Made by a program: the position numbers and the translations under genes. This document shows, one piece after another, positions 5,533-14,772 of a stretch of DNA of 18,371 bases; the stretch's first letter is position 1, and the number at the start of each line of letters is the position of its first letter. A model generated the notes under the pieces. It was not told the origin of the DNA. It did not search any database and was given only the letters and a program-made list of their open reading frames with translations. This stretch comes from an uncultured Acetatifactor sp. (GTDB lineage: Bacteria; Bacillota; Clostridia; Lachnospirales; Lachnospiraceae): assembly GCA_910578995.1 (NCBI GenBank), contig CAJTSY010000028.1, forward strand, positions 11,053 to 29,423. Reading direction: 5' to 3'.

Positions 5533-8060
5533 CAGTGCCTCCCCGCCGTAACCCATTCTTCTCTCCCGTCAGGCAGATGAATCAGCGCACGGGCATTGGC
5601 CGGAACGGCAAACTCATAGACAAAGCCTTCCCCCTCCCGCCGCCAGCCGCTCTCGATATCCCCCGCCGGCGAATGATATACTGCCTTTGCATAGTCCAGC
5701 ATACCGCAGGGCTGCGGCTGAATTCTGATCTCCCCATCTGTCAGGCGGATCCCGCACACCCCCTCAAACAGCCATCCCGTGACCGCCCCCTTGGAATAGT
5801 GGTTCAGAGATGCGGAAGGCACACCCTTTTCGTCGATTCCGTCCCAGTTCTCCCAGATGGTGGTGGCACCCTTCTTCACCTGGTAGAGCCAGCCCGGCAT
5901 GGTGTCCTGGAGCAGCAGCCTGTACGCGGATTCCACATAGCCGTAATCCGCAAGCACCGGACACAGCTGGGGCGTGGAAAGGAATCCGGTGTTCAGGTGA
6001 TAAGCGCATTTTACCACCAGGCGGTTCAGGTCCTCCGCCGCCTGACGTTTCTCTTCCCCCGTCAATAAATCAAAGGTGATTGCCCGGATATACTCCGCCT
6101 GTCTGTCGGAATGGATCCTACCGTCCTCCGTCGCCATATAGCGGAATGCCTTCCCGGCATTCTCCGCGATTTCGGCATAGCGTACAGCATCCTCCGCTTT
6201 CCCGAGAATCCCCGCGATCTCCGCAAGCATCTGCCCGGAGCGGGCAAAATACGCGGTGGCCACCTTTCCCTGGGGAGCCCGCATGGCCGAAGTGCTGTCC
6301 ACATCCGGCTCGCACCATTCCCCGTAATCCACCCCTGTCTCGATGGCATAGGCGCGGTAAGGGTTCTGCTCCATCTCCTCCGCGGCATTTTCCGGCTTGT
6401 TTTTCGCCCGCCCTTCCAGGAAAGAATACCACTTCTGCATCATCCCGTAATTTTCTTCCAGAATCCGCACATCCCCGTATCTTTTGTAAAGCACATAGGG
6501 TACAATGATGCAGGCGTCGCCCCACCCCACGGAACCGGCCAACAGCCCGGAAAAGAAGCCGGGGTTATTGTTCCTGGGAGAAATATTGCTCACCTTCCCG
6601 TCCTCATGCTGGGTCAGGCGGCACTCCGCCAGCCATTTGCGGATGACCGGATAGCAGTCCTCCAGATACAGCCCTGTGGACGCGAAGACGCCCATATCCC
6701 CTGTCCACGCCGCCCTCTCCCTGGTGGGACAGTCCGTGGGCACATCGCAGAAATTGGACTTCAGGCTCCAGATGCTGTTGTGCACAAGCTGGTTCACATC
6801 GGCGTCGGAACAGGTAAAGCTTCCCAGTTCCTGCATCTTCGAGTACACCGCAATGGCCGTGAACGCCGCGTCCTGTAAGTCGATATCCGTCTCCACCTTT
6901 GCATAGCGGAAGCCCCAGATGGTGAACCTTGCCTTGTATTCATTCAGGCCTTCCTTACAGGTGTAGACCACCTGCTGCCTGGTACCGCCCTCCTTGTGGC
7001 GTTTTCGGTCCTGGAAATTTTCCTGTGTAAAATTGCCGTTCTCGTCCAGTGTCTCCCCATGGGTCAGCACGATTTTCTGCCCGGCATGGGCTTTCAGGCG
7101 GAAAGAGATATATCCGGCCAGATTCTGTCCGTAGTCAATGACCGTCTCGCCGCCAGGCGTTCTGAGCAGTTTTCCCGGGAAATGCTCCATCTCCGCGATG
7201 GGCATACAGTTGGCACAGCAAAACGTCTCCACGCCGAAGTCTTCCACCTTCACCTCGTGATAATCAGTGATCTCCTCCATCCGCGCGTCAATCACTTCGC
7301 CCTGCTGCATATCGTTCTCCCGAATGGGGCCTGACTGGGATGCCGTCCAGTTTTCGTCGGAAATACATACAATCTTCTTATCGATTTCCAGCTGGAAAAA
7401 CAGCGCCACATCCGCCCCGTAAAGGTTGCGGTCCCCGTCCACACCCGACACGCTCCGATACCAGCCGTCCCCCAGGATGACCTCCGCCAGGTTCTCCCCG
7501 TCCTGAATCAGATCCGTGACATCATAAGTCTGGTATGCCACTCTTTGGTCATAGTTGTAGCAGCCGGGAGCGAGCGCGAAATCTCCCACACGCTTTCCGT
7601 TGAGATACGCCTCATAGAGGCCGTGGCAGGTGATGTAGAGCCTGGCCGATTTCCCTTTTGCGGCATGGAAACTCTTCTTCAGATAGCTTGCGGGTTTATG
7701 GATTTCCGGGTCACAGATAAGCTCCGGATTAATCCATTTCGCCTGAAAATGGGACTTATCCAAAATCCCTGTCTCGAAAAAAGCAGGTTCGCTCCACGGG
7801 CCCTCCCCTCCTTCCTCATCCCAGAGACGGACGCGCCAGATAATGCGCTGTCTGCCCGACAGTTCTCTTTCCAAAAATGCATGCATCTGCGAGCCGGAAA
7901 CCCTGCCGCTGTTCCACCAGGGACTGCCGTCTGCTGCCGCCTCAATCTCATAAGCCGTCTGTACGATGCCGTCCTCGCATGTCCACGACAAATAAGGTTT
8001 TGCCATATCTATTCCCATGGGATCAATCAAATGCTCTGTCTTTAAATTGATGGCTCTCAT
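5526..8060 (-). CDS. GH78 alpha-L-rhamnosidase
   Basis: 844 residues, normal for the family. An N-terminal Fibronectin-like domain (about 1-100) and Bac_rhamnosid_N lectin-like domain (about 125-295, with NGKRVGDFALAPGCYNYDQR) precede a beta-sandwich and the (alpha/alpha)6 catalytic barrel (about 410-770). The acidic motif DCPTRERAAWTGD (443-455) gives Asp443, Glu448 and Asp455 with the same +5/+12 spacing as the catalytic residues of Bacillus RhaB. The later base Glu737 lies in TTIWENWDG. The enzyme inverts terminal alpha-L-rhamnosides such as rutinosides, neohesperidosides or rhamnogalacturonan fragments. There is no signal peptide, so it works on imported substrate. Its ATG overlaps the GH43 stop as ATGA, with AAGGTGA as ribosome site, so the two are translationally coupled. 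It is the last gene of the glycosidase series. Confidence 0.95.
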   Translation of the reverse strand: MRAINLKTEHLIDPMGIDMAKPYLSWTCEDGIVQTAYEIEAAADGSPWWNSGRVSGSQMHAFLERELSGRQRIIWRVRLWDEEGGEGPWSEPAFFETGILDKSHFQAKWINPELICDPEIHKPASYLKKSFHAAKGKSARLYITCHGLYEAYLNGKRVGDFALAPGCYNYDQRVAYQTYDVTDLIQDGENLAEVILGDGWYRSVSGVDGDRNLYGADVALFFQLEIDKKIVCISDENWTASQSGPIRENDMQQGEVIDARMEEITDYHEVKVEDFGVETFCCANCMPIAEMEHFPGKLLRTPGGETVIDYGQNLAGYISFRLKAHAGQKIVLTHGETLDENGNFTQENFQDRKRHKEGGTRQQVVYTCKEGLNEYKARFTIWGFRYAKVETDIDLQDAAFTAIAVYSKMQELGSFTCSDADVNQLVHNSIWSLKSNFCDVPTDCPTRERAAWTGDMGVFASTGLYLEDCYPVIRKWLAECRLTQHEDGKVSNISPRNNNPGFFSGLLAGSVGWGDACIIVPYVLYKRYGDVRILEENYGMMQKWYSFLEGRAKNKPENAAEEMEQNPYRAYAIETGVDYGEWCEPDVDSTSAMRAPQGKVATAYFARSGQMLAEIAGILGKAEDAVRYAEIAENAGKAFRYMATEDGRIHSDRQAEYIRAITFDLLTGEEKRQAAEDLNRLVVKCAYHLNTGFLSTPQLCPVLADYGYVESAYRLLLQDTMPGWLYQVKKGATTIWENWDGIDEKGVPSASLNHYSKGAVTGWLFEGVCGIRLTDGEIRIQPQPCGMLDYAKAVYHSPAGDIESGWRREGEGFVYEFAVPANARALIHLPDGREEWVTAGRHCF

Positions 8061-9877
8061 AATTTTGTCACCTTTCCGTGGGTAATCCCGTTTTCGTTAA
8101 AGGCATCCACGCGCACAAAATAATCCTGGGATTTTACCAGCGCGCCGATTCTTTTATGCGTCAACGCCTCGTCGCTCTTATAGACCTGATAGCTGTGGTA
8201 TAGTTTGTCTTCCGCATGCCCCCACAAAATGTTATAGCCTGCGGCATCCGCCCTGTTCTCAATCTCTGCGAGCAGATCCAGGCGATCGCCGCTTCTCTGT
8301 ATGCTGTACACGGGAATCTGGGGTTTTTCGCCGTCGCCGATGCCGAATATCCGCAGGCCGGAAATACAGGGCGTGACATCATAGGGAACCTGCAGAATCG
8401 TCAGCTTCACAAAGCGTACCCGGATGCCCTCCTCCCGGACAATCAGGTCATGGGGCAGATCCGTGTTGACCCGGGACTTATCCTCTATCACAAAATACTC
8501 TTTTCCGTCCCGGGACCCCTCCAGGAGATAGCGGGTCATGAGATCCCGCTCCTCGATGTATCTGGGCTGTGTCAGAGAACCCTGGATTTTTCCCGGAGAT
8601 TCGATGGGAAGCGCATCGTCCGCAAAGTTAATCTGGATCGCCCGGACATCCATTGCTTTTTCCAAATCTGCTTCAATCCACTGTCCGCTTTCGGCGGATG
8701 CCGCCCGCCACCATGTCTGGGAATCTTCATTGACAGCCAGGCCGGGGGCACTGCCTTCCGCGCAGGAAGAAGCGGTTACAGGCTTTTTGTAGTTCAGCAG
8801 ATACCACTGGGGCTCCCGCCATGGGTCATCGCCAACCTTTTCACTCACTGCGATGGGCCAGTCGCCGTAATTCTGGTTGCAGAATAGCTCGCCGTCCTTG
8901 TCAAACCCCGCGGGCCAGATGCCGACGCGCCGTTCAAACTGATGATTGACGCTGATACGCATGGTTGATGTATGCCATAGGCTTCCGTTCCGATCCCGCA
9001 TGGTGGAGCCGTGTCCGGCGCCCGGCATGAAGCCCCCGGGGTGATAGGAAAACGGATTGTTCGCGGCGAGGTTAAAGGGGCCTAGCGGCGAATCCCCTAC
9101 ATATACGCCGTCCGCATAGACATTGTATTCCGCGCCCGGACATGCGTACTGCAAATAATATTTTCCGGCTTGCTTGTCCATCCATGCACCTTCAATGAAA
9201 GGCCTGCGCGTAAACATTCCCCTGATTTGCGAAAGCAGGTGCTCCGGAACCTGGCCGGCAGGCACGCTGCTCTGTTTTAAAAATCCCTGAAACATCTGCT
9301 CCACTTCCTCCTCGCCCCGGGGAAATTCGCAGTTGTCCACGCCCATGCGCTCATACCCTCTCTCGTAACCATCCCCGTCGATCAGGGCAATCCGCTCCGT
9401 TTTTGACAGCATGGTCTCCGGCTCCAGTTCCACGCCCCATACCGGTGTGATATTGGAGCACCCCCAGTAAAAATAAATCCGGCCGTCGTCGTCGAAAAAC
9501 AGGTTCGGATCCCAGAAATCGAATGTCCCGGGAATCTCTTCATAAGGGCCGTTCACAATATCCTTTGTCCGGTAATAATTGCAGTTTTCTCCCTTTTTGG
9601 AGGCCGAGAAATAGACGTACTCCCCGCATACGCGCACGTCCGGGGCATAGTCGTACAACGGCAGATTGTCCGGCAGCCTGTGTGCCTCCCAGTTTACCAT
9701 ATCCTCGGAAACCCACACGCTAAGGTTCATGGATGCGAAGATGTAATATTTTCCCTGAAACAATATCATGGACGGATCCGCCGCTTCCCTGTCGATCTGC
9801 AGCTTGCCATTTGACCTGGGATCCATATTGAACTGATACCGATAAGGGACGTTGATTGGATTGCAGTAATATTTCAT
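8057..9877 (-). CDS. GH43-type glycosidase with discoidin-like and C-terminal Fn3-like modules
   Basis: 606 residues. The five-bladed propeller (about 30-345) shows the GH43 residues: base Asp34 in ADPS, pKa modulator Asp123 in FWDPNLFF, and acid Glu229 in PFIEGAW. AGHGSTM (287-293) is a typical substrate-pocket stretch. Residues about 360-513 resemble an F5/8-type discoidin module (TASSCAEG, TWWRA, GQWIEADL, GLRIFG), and about 520-606 a fibronectin-like domain. Members cleave alpha-arabinosides, beta-xylosides or beta-galactosides; the subfamily and linkage cannot be assigned here. It has no signal peptide, so the binding module is presumably structural or intracellular. Strong AGGAGG 7 nt before the ATG. 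The stop overlaps the rhamnosidase start by 4 nt. Confidence 0.9.
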   Translation of the reverse strand: MKYYCNPINVPYRYQFNMDPRSNGKLQIDREAADPSMILFQGKYYIFASMNLSVWVSEDMVNWEAHRLPDNLPLYDYAPDVRVCGEYVYFSASKKGENCNYYRTKDIVNGPYEEIPGTFDFWDPNLFFDDDGRIYFYWGCSNITPVWGVELEPETMLSKTERIALIDGDGYERGYERMGVDNCEFPRGEEEVEQMFQGFLKQSSVPAGQVPEHLLSQIRGMFTRRPFIEGAWMDKQAGKYYLQYACPGAEYNVYADGVYVGDSPLGPFNLAANNPFSYHPGGFMPGAGHGSTMRDRNGSLWHTSTMRISVNHQFERRVGIWPAGFDKDGELFCNQNYGDWPIAVSEKVGDDPWREPQWYLLNYKKPVTASSCAEGSAPGLAVNEDSQTWWRAASAESGQWIEADLEKAMDVRAIQINFADDALPIESPGKIQGSLTQPRYIEERDLMTRYLLEGSRDGKEYFVIEDKSRVNTDLPHDLIVREEGIRVRFVKLTILQVPYDVTPCISGLRIFGIGDGEKPQIPVYSIQRSGDRLDLLAEIENRADAAGYNILWGHAEDKLYHSYQVYKSDEALTHKRIGALVKSQDYFVRVDAFNENGITHGKVTKL

Positions 9878-9928
9878 AAGCTTTCCTCCTATTCCAGTAC
9901 CGTCTCTGCACTACGGCGCCCTTATAGG

Positions 9929-9973
9929 GGAATGAAATTTCATCTGCAAAGTGCGCAGCTGAAACTTCATTCC
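9929..9973 (-). promoter_or_regulatory. Long hairpin between the isomerase-like gene and GH43
   Basis: Arms GGAATGAAATTTCATCTGC (9929-9947) and 9955-9973 pair at 17 of 19 positions around a 7-nt loop. On the minus-strand RNA one mismatch becomes a U-G wobble. It occupies much of the 154-nt gap, starting 52 nt before the GH43 start. There is no T run of terminator type (CCCCTATAAGG follows), so it more likely acts as an mRNA processing or stability element, or as an operator. Confidence 0.5.
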
Positions 9974-10031
9974 GGGCACCTTCGTTCCGAGACTGTTTTA
10001 ATATTTCCTATGTCGACATTTCTTAGCTGGA

Positions 10032-10880
10032 CTATATAAAACGGTTCAAGAATTCGGCGCTCAGCTGCAACGACTTGATCGGAGATTTGTCCGCCCAATT
10101 TTTGTGACTCTCCAGGATCACGGCATCCACATCCGCTGACAATGCCTGTTTTAACAGGCTCTCCAGATCCATGTTCCCGTAGCCCAGTTCCATGCTGTCG
10201 GATTTGAGGATCGGCGTCATGGAAGGCCCGGACAGACGCGTCCCCCTGTCGTTGATATGATAGAGCTTCATGCGCGTGCCAAGCTTTTTCATCAGCGCCA
10301 GCGCGGACACCCCCGCTTCCGTGGGCCAGTAGGAATCCAGTTCAAAATTGACACATGTGCCATCCGTGTTTTCAATCAAATAGTCGTATGCCGTCATATT
10401 TTTGTCCACTTTCCGGAATTCACAGTTGTGATTGTGGTATAAAAGCTGAATTCCCGCCTTTTTCAGGATCTCCCCCGATGCGTTCAGGTCTCCGGCAAGC
10501 CCTTTCACCGCCTCGCGGTCGGAATAGTCAAAGCGGTACATGCCGGTGACCACGATTTTGTCCGTGCCGAATTTACGCGCCTCCGCAATCACGGCATCCG
10601 GATCCCGCCTGATGCTTCCCAGATCCTCATGAACGCTTACCACCGCGAGATCTGCCTCGCACAGCAGCCCGTTCCAGTCAAAACTTCCGCCTTTTCCCAC
10701 AGGCATTCCCGCCGCCTTTGTCATGGCGCGCACCAGAAACGAGGTAGGCCTGATCATAAATCCGTTTAATTCAATGCCCTCATAGCCCGCGTCTTTGATC
10801 GCCCGCAGTGTCTCCTTTGCCTGTGCTTCATTCCTGGTTACAGTTCCCAACATAATCTGCTGTACCGCTTTTTTTGCCAT
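10032..10880 (-). CDS. Sugar phosphate isomerase/epimerase-like TIM barrel protein
   Basis: 282 residues from the ATG at 10880, which has GGGAG 9-10 nt upstream and opens MAKKAVQQIMLGTV. A longer reading from 10940 would add 20 residues encoded by AT-rich gap sequence without a ribosome site, so I reject it. This is the xylose-isomerase-like AP_endonuc_2 fold (PF01261). YHNHNCEF (148-155), NFELDSYW (178-185, Glu180 and Asp182), HINDRG (208-213) and LESH (256-259) supply the metal-binding His/Glu/Asp set. The family includes isomerases, epimerases, dehydratases and some enzymes that cleave oxidised glycosides. The exact reaction is unknown, and no partner oxidoreductase is in the window. It is cytosolic and lies inside the glycosidase series, 120 nt after GH1. 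Confidence 0.85.
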   Translation of the reverse strand: MAKKAVQQIMLGTVTRNEAQAKETLRAIKDAGYEGIELNGFMIRPTSFLVRAMTKAAGMPVGKGGSFDWNGLLCEADLAVVSVHEDLGSIRRDPDAVIAEARKFGTDKIVVTGMYRFDYSDREAVKGLAGDLNASGEILKKAGIQLLYHNHNCEFRKVDKNMTAYDYLIENTDGTCVNFELDSYWPTEAGVSALALMKKLGTRMKLYHINDRGTRLSGPSMTPILKSDSMELGYGNMDLESLLKQALSADVDAVILESHKNWADKSPIKSLQLSAEFLNRFI

Positions 10881-11000
10881 AAATTTATACTCCCGATTTT
10901 TAATTAGAAACCGCCCGGTTCCAATCTGATTGCGAAGCAATTCTTGTAGTAAATGTCAAAACTTTTCGTTCTTAACCAATAGGTGAATGCGATACTTCTC

Positions 11001-12296
11001 CTACACTTTCCCCAGAAACTCCAAACTCGGTTTCGGTATGCGCTTCTGTGTCCCCCGGTCAACCGCGATGAGGCCGAATGTCATGGAAAAGCCTTTCTGC
11101 CATTCAAAATTATCCATCAATGACCAATACATGTATCCGATCACGGGAATACCCGACTGCATACAGGAAACCATGCCGTCCGTGGCTTTGCCGATAAATG
11201 CCATGCGCCTTGTGTCGTCATCTGTCGCCACGCCGTTCTCTGTGACCATGATGGGCATATCCCTGCCATTTGCGCGGAATTCCCCGGAGACGCGCCTGAT
11301 CACATGCTCTAACGCCTCAGGATAAAATTCATAATCCATCTGGGTTATTTCCGCCCCCTGAGGTACGGCCTGGATGCCGTCCGCGCCATAGACGGATCTG
11401 GTATAGTTCTGCAGGCCGAAGAAATCATCCTCCAGGATATAGGGAACATAATGGGAGAATTCCTCATCCCACTCCTTCAGCGCGTTTTCCTCCCCGCCCT
11501 CTATGAACTGAATATCGTGGAGGGAAAGGGACAGCCCGATTTTAAGTTCCGGTTTTACCGCTTTCATGGCCGCCTTTGCCGCCTGGTGCGCACGCATGAC
11601 GAGGATGTCGCCCTCCGGCGTCCTCCCCGCCACGAAATTCTGCGGCGTTTCGGTTCCGAAGACTTCTTTGTTCTCCTGCTTCTGCAGCTGCATGTTCTCC
11701 ATCATGGAGTTGAAGTTCATGCCGATCTGGGCAGTACCTTCCAGGCCGCCTGCCTGCATCCTGCTCGCCATCACCTGCCTCTTGTAACGCTCAGCGATCG
11801 CCGCCACCTGAAGCCCCATATTCGCTTCATTAATCGTAACCACGTACCCCATAAGGTCGCCCAGGCGTTCGACTACAAACCGGCAATACCTGGCAAAGGC
11901 CTCCACCGTGCGTTCGCTCTCCCAACCGCCGCCTCGGATTACCCACACCGGGGAGGTAAAATGCAGCATGGTCACAATCGGGGTGATATGGTTCGCATGG
12001 CAGCACTCCAGGACCTTCCTATAATGCGCGATCTCCGCCTCGTCAAACTTCCCCTCCTCCGGCTCGATACGCGCCCACTCGATGGAAAAACGGTAGGTGG
12101 AAAGCCCCGCCTGCGCCATCAGCCTGATATCCTCCTCATATCTGTTGTAATGGTCCACCGCGTCCAGGGACGGCTCGTTGAACGTGCTGTGGGCCATATG
12201 CTCCATTGCCCAGTAATCGCTGTGGATGTTATTTCCCTCTACCTGATGGGCGGCCGTGGCCGCGCCGATCAGGAAATTATTTGAAAATTTGCTCAT
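11001..12296 (-). CDS. GH1 beta-glycosidase
   Basis: 431 residues, slightly short for GH1. N-terminal IGAATAAHQVEG (10-21) is the glycone-binding signature. Acid/base Glu157 lies in TINEAN (the usual form is T-x-N-E-P). Nucleophile Glu353 lies in MVTENG. DNFEW (395-399) and KGFSMTFGLI near the end are of the type seen in enzymes acting on free beta-glucosides, -galactosides or similar; the Ser/Lys/Tyr pocket of 6-phospho-beta-glucosidases is not apparent. This agrees with import by a cation symporter rather than a PTS. Ribosome site GGAGG 6 nt before ATG. Member of the minus-strand glycosidase series, 142 nt after GH2. The exact sugar specificity is uncertain. Confidence 0.92.
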   Translation of the reverse strand: MSKFSNNFLIGAATAAHQVEGNNIHSDYWAMEHMAHSTFNEPSLDAVDHYNRYEEDIRLMAQAGLSTYRFSIEWARIEPEEGKFDEAEIAHYRKVLECCHANHITPIVTMLHFTSPVWVIRGGGWESERTVEAFARYCRFVVERLGDLMGYVVTINEANMGLQVAAIAERYKRQVMASRMQAGGLEGTAQIGMNFNSMMENMQLQKQENKEVFGTETPQNFVAGRTPEGDILVMRAHQAAKAAMKAVKPELKIGLSLSLHDIQFIEGGEENALKEWDEEFSHYVPYILEDDFFGLQNYTRSVYGADGIQAVPQGAEITQMDYEFYPEALEHVIRRVSGEFRANGRDMPIMVTENGVATDDDTRRMAFIGKATDGMVSCMQSGIPVIGYMYWSLMDNFEWQKGFSMTFGLIAVDRGTQKRIPKPSLEFLGKV

Positions 12297-12438
12297 TCTT
12301 TGCCTCCGTTTTCTATTTTATCAAACACTCCTCCCGACAAGCTGCCAGGTATCCTCACATGGCCCACTACGTCCGGCTTTCGTTTCAGAACCTGTCGGGA
12401 AATGCCTTGTACGCTTTCAATCCCGCAATCCCAAATTT

Positions 12439-14733
12439 CTACTTCTGATATACTTTGGGTATCTGATTTAACGCCGCGTTGAGTTCCTGCAGCTTCTCAG
12501 GAGGAAGCTCCATGCCGCCCTGCTGCAGCAGCTTTCTAAGGGGCTGTCTGGCCACTATTTTCTGCATGGCTTCCGGGATTGCGACACCCTCTCCCATTCC
12601 TCCGGCTGCTTTCCCTGTCATCTGGCCGGTGATGCGCTCAAGCAGTGCGGCACCCTGTTCGGTTGCCTGAATTTCCGCCATGGTACTGTCGAGGGATAGA
12701 TATCCTTCTTTGCTGTCTCCGATGTCCTCAGGTTCGTCAAACCAGTTGCGCACCTTGTCCAGGGACATGAAATACGAAGGATTCGGCGCGTCTACTTTTG
12801 CGATCTCCATGCTGTCCTCATAACTGCCGTCCTTGCAAACCCTATCCTCGCAGCTGCCGTCCTTGCAGACACCATCCTCACAACCGCTGTCCCTGCAGAT
12901 TCCTACTGCCCTAATCCTGTGCACGCCATGAATCGGCACCCAAAACCGGAACACATGGGCTCCTTCCTGCTCCGCGAAGAGCACATCATCCACATACAGC
13001 GCAATCTTCTCCAGATTGGAATACACCTTGATCTCCGTGGTATCCTCCACCCGGTCATGGTACCTGCTCCCGCAGAGATGGACGAACTTCTCCCTGCTCC
13101 ACCAGGCTTTATATATATAGAAAGCATCCTTCCTCTGTTTTCTGTCAAAGGTGACAAGCCCCTTGTGGTTCTTGCCCGGATCGCCTGCCTCGTCCCTTCC
13201 CGCGGCAGCGAATTCAAACATGTTCCAAACGTATGTTCCCCATAAATACGGCCTTGACGAGAACATTTCCAGCATATGCTCATGGTAGAGGGCCTGATAG
13301 CTCTCCGTGTAATCGCCTTTTTCCGGCTTCGGCGACTGCAGCGTAATGACGGAATCCGCGCCGTACTCGGTAAGCCCTATGGCAGTATCCGGGTATTTCT
13401 CATGAAACTCGTCGAAAAACGTGTCATTGTCCTCCATATCGCCCACGTACCAGCCGTAATACAGGTTGTAGCCCCGGATGTCCGGAAGGGAGACCAGCGG
13501 GCTGTCCGTCTCCAGAAGGAACAGATTCGCCATGGCGGAAACCCTTGTCTTATCCATCTCATGCACCAGGTCGTTGAGGACCCGATGGTTTTCCATCAAA
13601 TCCTCCGTCACGCCCTGGAGCGTAATCTCATTTGAAAGCGCCCAGCACACAATGGACGCATGGTTGTAGTTCTGGGTAATCAGCTCTTTCATCTGTGTGA
13701 CCGTATTTTCACGTCCGGTATCCATGTGGACCGTGATATACGGAATCTCCGCCCAGGCCACGATTCCCTTCTCATCGCACAGGTCATAAAAATACTGGTC
13801 ATGCTGATAGTGGGCAAGCCGAATGGAATTGGCGCCCATGGAGAGGATCAGATCCATATCTTCCTCGTGCATTTTTCTTGTGAGCGCATTGCCCACGCCC
13901 AGCCTGTCCTGGTGGCGGGAGACGCCGTGCAGCGGGTAGGGCCTGCCGTTTAAGAAGAATCCCTCTTTCGGGTCAAACCGGAATTCCCTGCAGCCAAAAC
14001 GTTCTGTCACCGCGTCCACCGCCCTGCCGCCGCGGTAGAGGACAGCCATGGCCTCGTACAGATACGGATCATTCAAACCGTCCCATCTGTGCACGCCCGG
14101 CAGGGCAATGCTGCCTTTTCCGTAAGTCTTCCCGTCCCTTGTTTCCAGCGTAAGCTCCGTTTCTCCCGCCCCTGCAACAGAGACAAGGATTCTTTCGACC
14201 TCCCCGACAGAATAGGTCTCAAAATGCACCACCGCATTTTCTCCGTCTATTTCCGGCGTGATCCGCAGCCCCCTTCCGCCGTAATAATCCAGGTCAAAAT
14301 GAGACGGATCCGTGACGATCAGATAAACATCCCGGTAGATGCCGCCATAGAATGTAAAGTCTGCCCTTTGGGGATAAACCCGGTCATTCGGCGCATTGTC
14401 AACAAGAACCTCCAGTATGTTCTCGTCTTTTAACACGTCCGTGACATTGACCCGGAACGTGGAGTAGCCGCCGTCATGGCACATCAGCTCGGTCCCGTTC
14501 ATACGGACGGCCGCCGAGGAATTGACCCCGCGAAATTCGATATATACCTGCTCTCCCTTCTTAAGCTCCGGTTTCTTCAACTGTCTGCGGTAAATGCATT
14601 CCCCACGGAAATACATGTCCGGCCCTGTCTGCCCGTCCTGCGCGTTCCAGGTGTGCGGGAGATTGACAGCCATCATTTCTCCCTGTTTTTCCAACTCCCA
14701 TCCTTCATTGATTTTTTCTATCCTTCTTGCCAT
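12439..14733 (-). CDS. GH2 beta-galactosidase-like glycosidase
   Basis: 764 residues. Sugar-binding jelly roll (about 1-140, with NLPHTWNAQDG and FTFYGGIYRDV), immunoglobulin-like domain (about 145-250), then the TIM barrel (about 255-550). Acid/base Glu369 is in ALSNEI and nucleophile Glu456 in LTEYGAD; HGVSRHQDR (269-277) is a typical GH2 motif. A C-terminal domain follows (about 560-690), plus a helical tail. It cleaves beta-galactosides or related beta-glycosides; there is no signal peptide, so it is cytosolic. Residues 613-642 are an unusual cysteine-containing tandem repeat that interrupts the expected link between HRIRAVG and the EIAKVDAPNPSYF strand. Ribosome site AAGGAG 7-8 nt before the ATG. 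It follows the broken propeller-like gene by about 40 nt. Confidence 0.93.
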   Translation of the reverse strand: MARRIEKINEGWELEKQGEMMAVNLPHTWNAQDGQTGPDMYFRGECIYRRQLKKPELKKGEQVYIEFRGVNSSAAVRMNGTELMCHDGGYSTFRVNVTDVLKDENILEVLVDNAPNDRVYPQRADFTFYGGIYRDVYLIVTDPSHFDLDYYGGRGLRITPEIDGENAVVHFETYSVGEVERILVSVAGAGETELTLETRDGKTYGKGSIALPGVHRWDGLNDPYLYEAMAVLYRGGRAVDAVTERFGCREFRFDPKEGFFLNGRPYPLHGVSRHQDRLGVGNALTRKMHEEDMDLILSMGANSIRLAHYQHDQYFYDLCDEKGIVAWAEIPYITVHMDTGRENTVTQMKELITQNYNHASIVCWALSNEITLQGVTEDLMENHRVLNDLVHEMDKTRVSAMANLFLLETDSPLVSLPDIRGYNLYYGWYVGDMEDNDTFFDEFHEKYPDTAIGLTEYGADSVITLQSPKPEKGDYTESYQALYHEHMLEMFSSRPYLWGTYVWNMFEFAAAGRDEAGDPGKNHKGLVTFDRKQRKDAFYIYKAWWSREKFVHLCGSRYHDRVEDTTEIKVYSNLEKIALYVDDVLFAEQEGAHVFRFWVPIHGVHRIRAVGICRDSGCEDGVCKDGSCEDRVCKDGSYEDSMEIAKVDAPNPSYFMSLDKVRNWFDEPEDIGDSKEGYLSLDSTMAEIQATEQGAALLERITGQMTGKAAGGMGEGVAIPEAMQKIVARQPLRKLLQQGGMELPPEKLQELNAALNQIPKVYQK
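12808..12897 (-). repeat. 3 x 30 bp in-frame tandem repeat in the GH2 gene
   Basis: Three 30-bp units encode CRDSGCEDGV, CKDGSCEDRV and CKDGSYEDSM (residues 613-642). The units share most bases, with Lys/Arg-Asp-Gly-Ser and Cys-Glu-Asp recurring, giving five cysteines in 30 residues. The repeat is in frame and sits in a loop of the C-terminal beta-sandwich domain. Confidence 0.85.
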
Positions 14734-14772
14734 CCTGCCGCTCCTTTGCCAGTCTTTTCATAAGGTTTTTCA

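Noticed and set aside
6111..6878. 255-codon plus-strand open frame opposite GH78
   Set aside because: Antisense shadow of the rhamnosidase; the His/Pro/Arg-rich composition is typical of reversed GC-rich coding sequence.
10881..10940. 20-residue N-terminal extension of the TIM barrel protein
   Set aside because: The upstream ATG lacks a ribosome site and the extension is encoded by AT-rich gap sequence; the start at 10880 matches the family N-terminus.
11451..12284. 277-codon plus-strand open frame opposite GH1
   Set aside because: It lies wholly antisense to a gene with complete GH1 motifs, has no recognisable domain, and is explained by high GC in the third codon position.
12293..12445. 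Open minus-strand frame filling the GH2-GH1 gap and ending in an ATGA overlap with GH1
   Set aside because: It reads smoothly (KRKPDVVGHVRIPGSLSGG) but has no ATG or ribosome site and no recognisable family. A CCCGACA/TGTCGGG inverted repeat in the gap suggests structure rather than coding.
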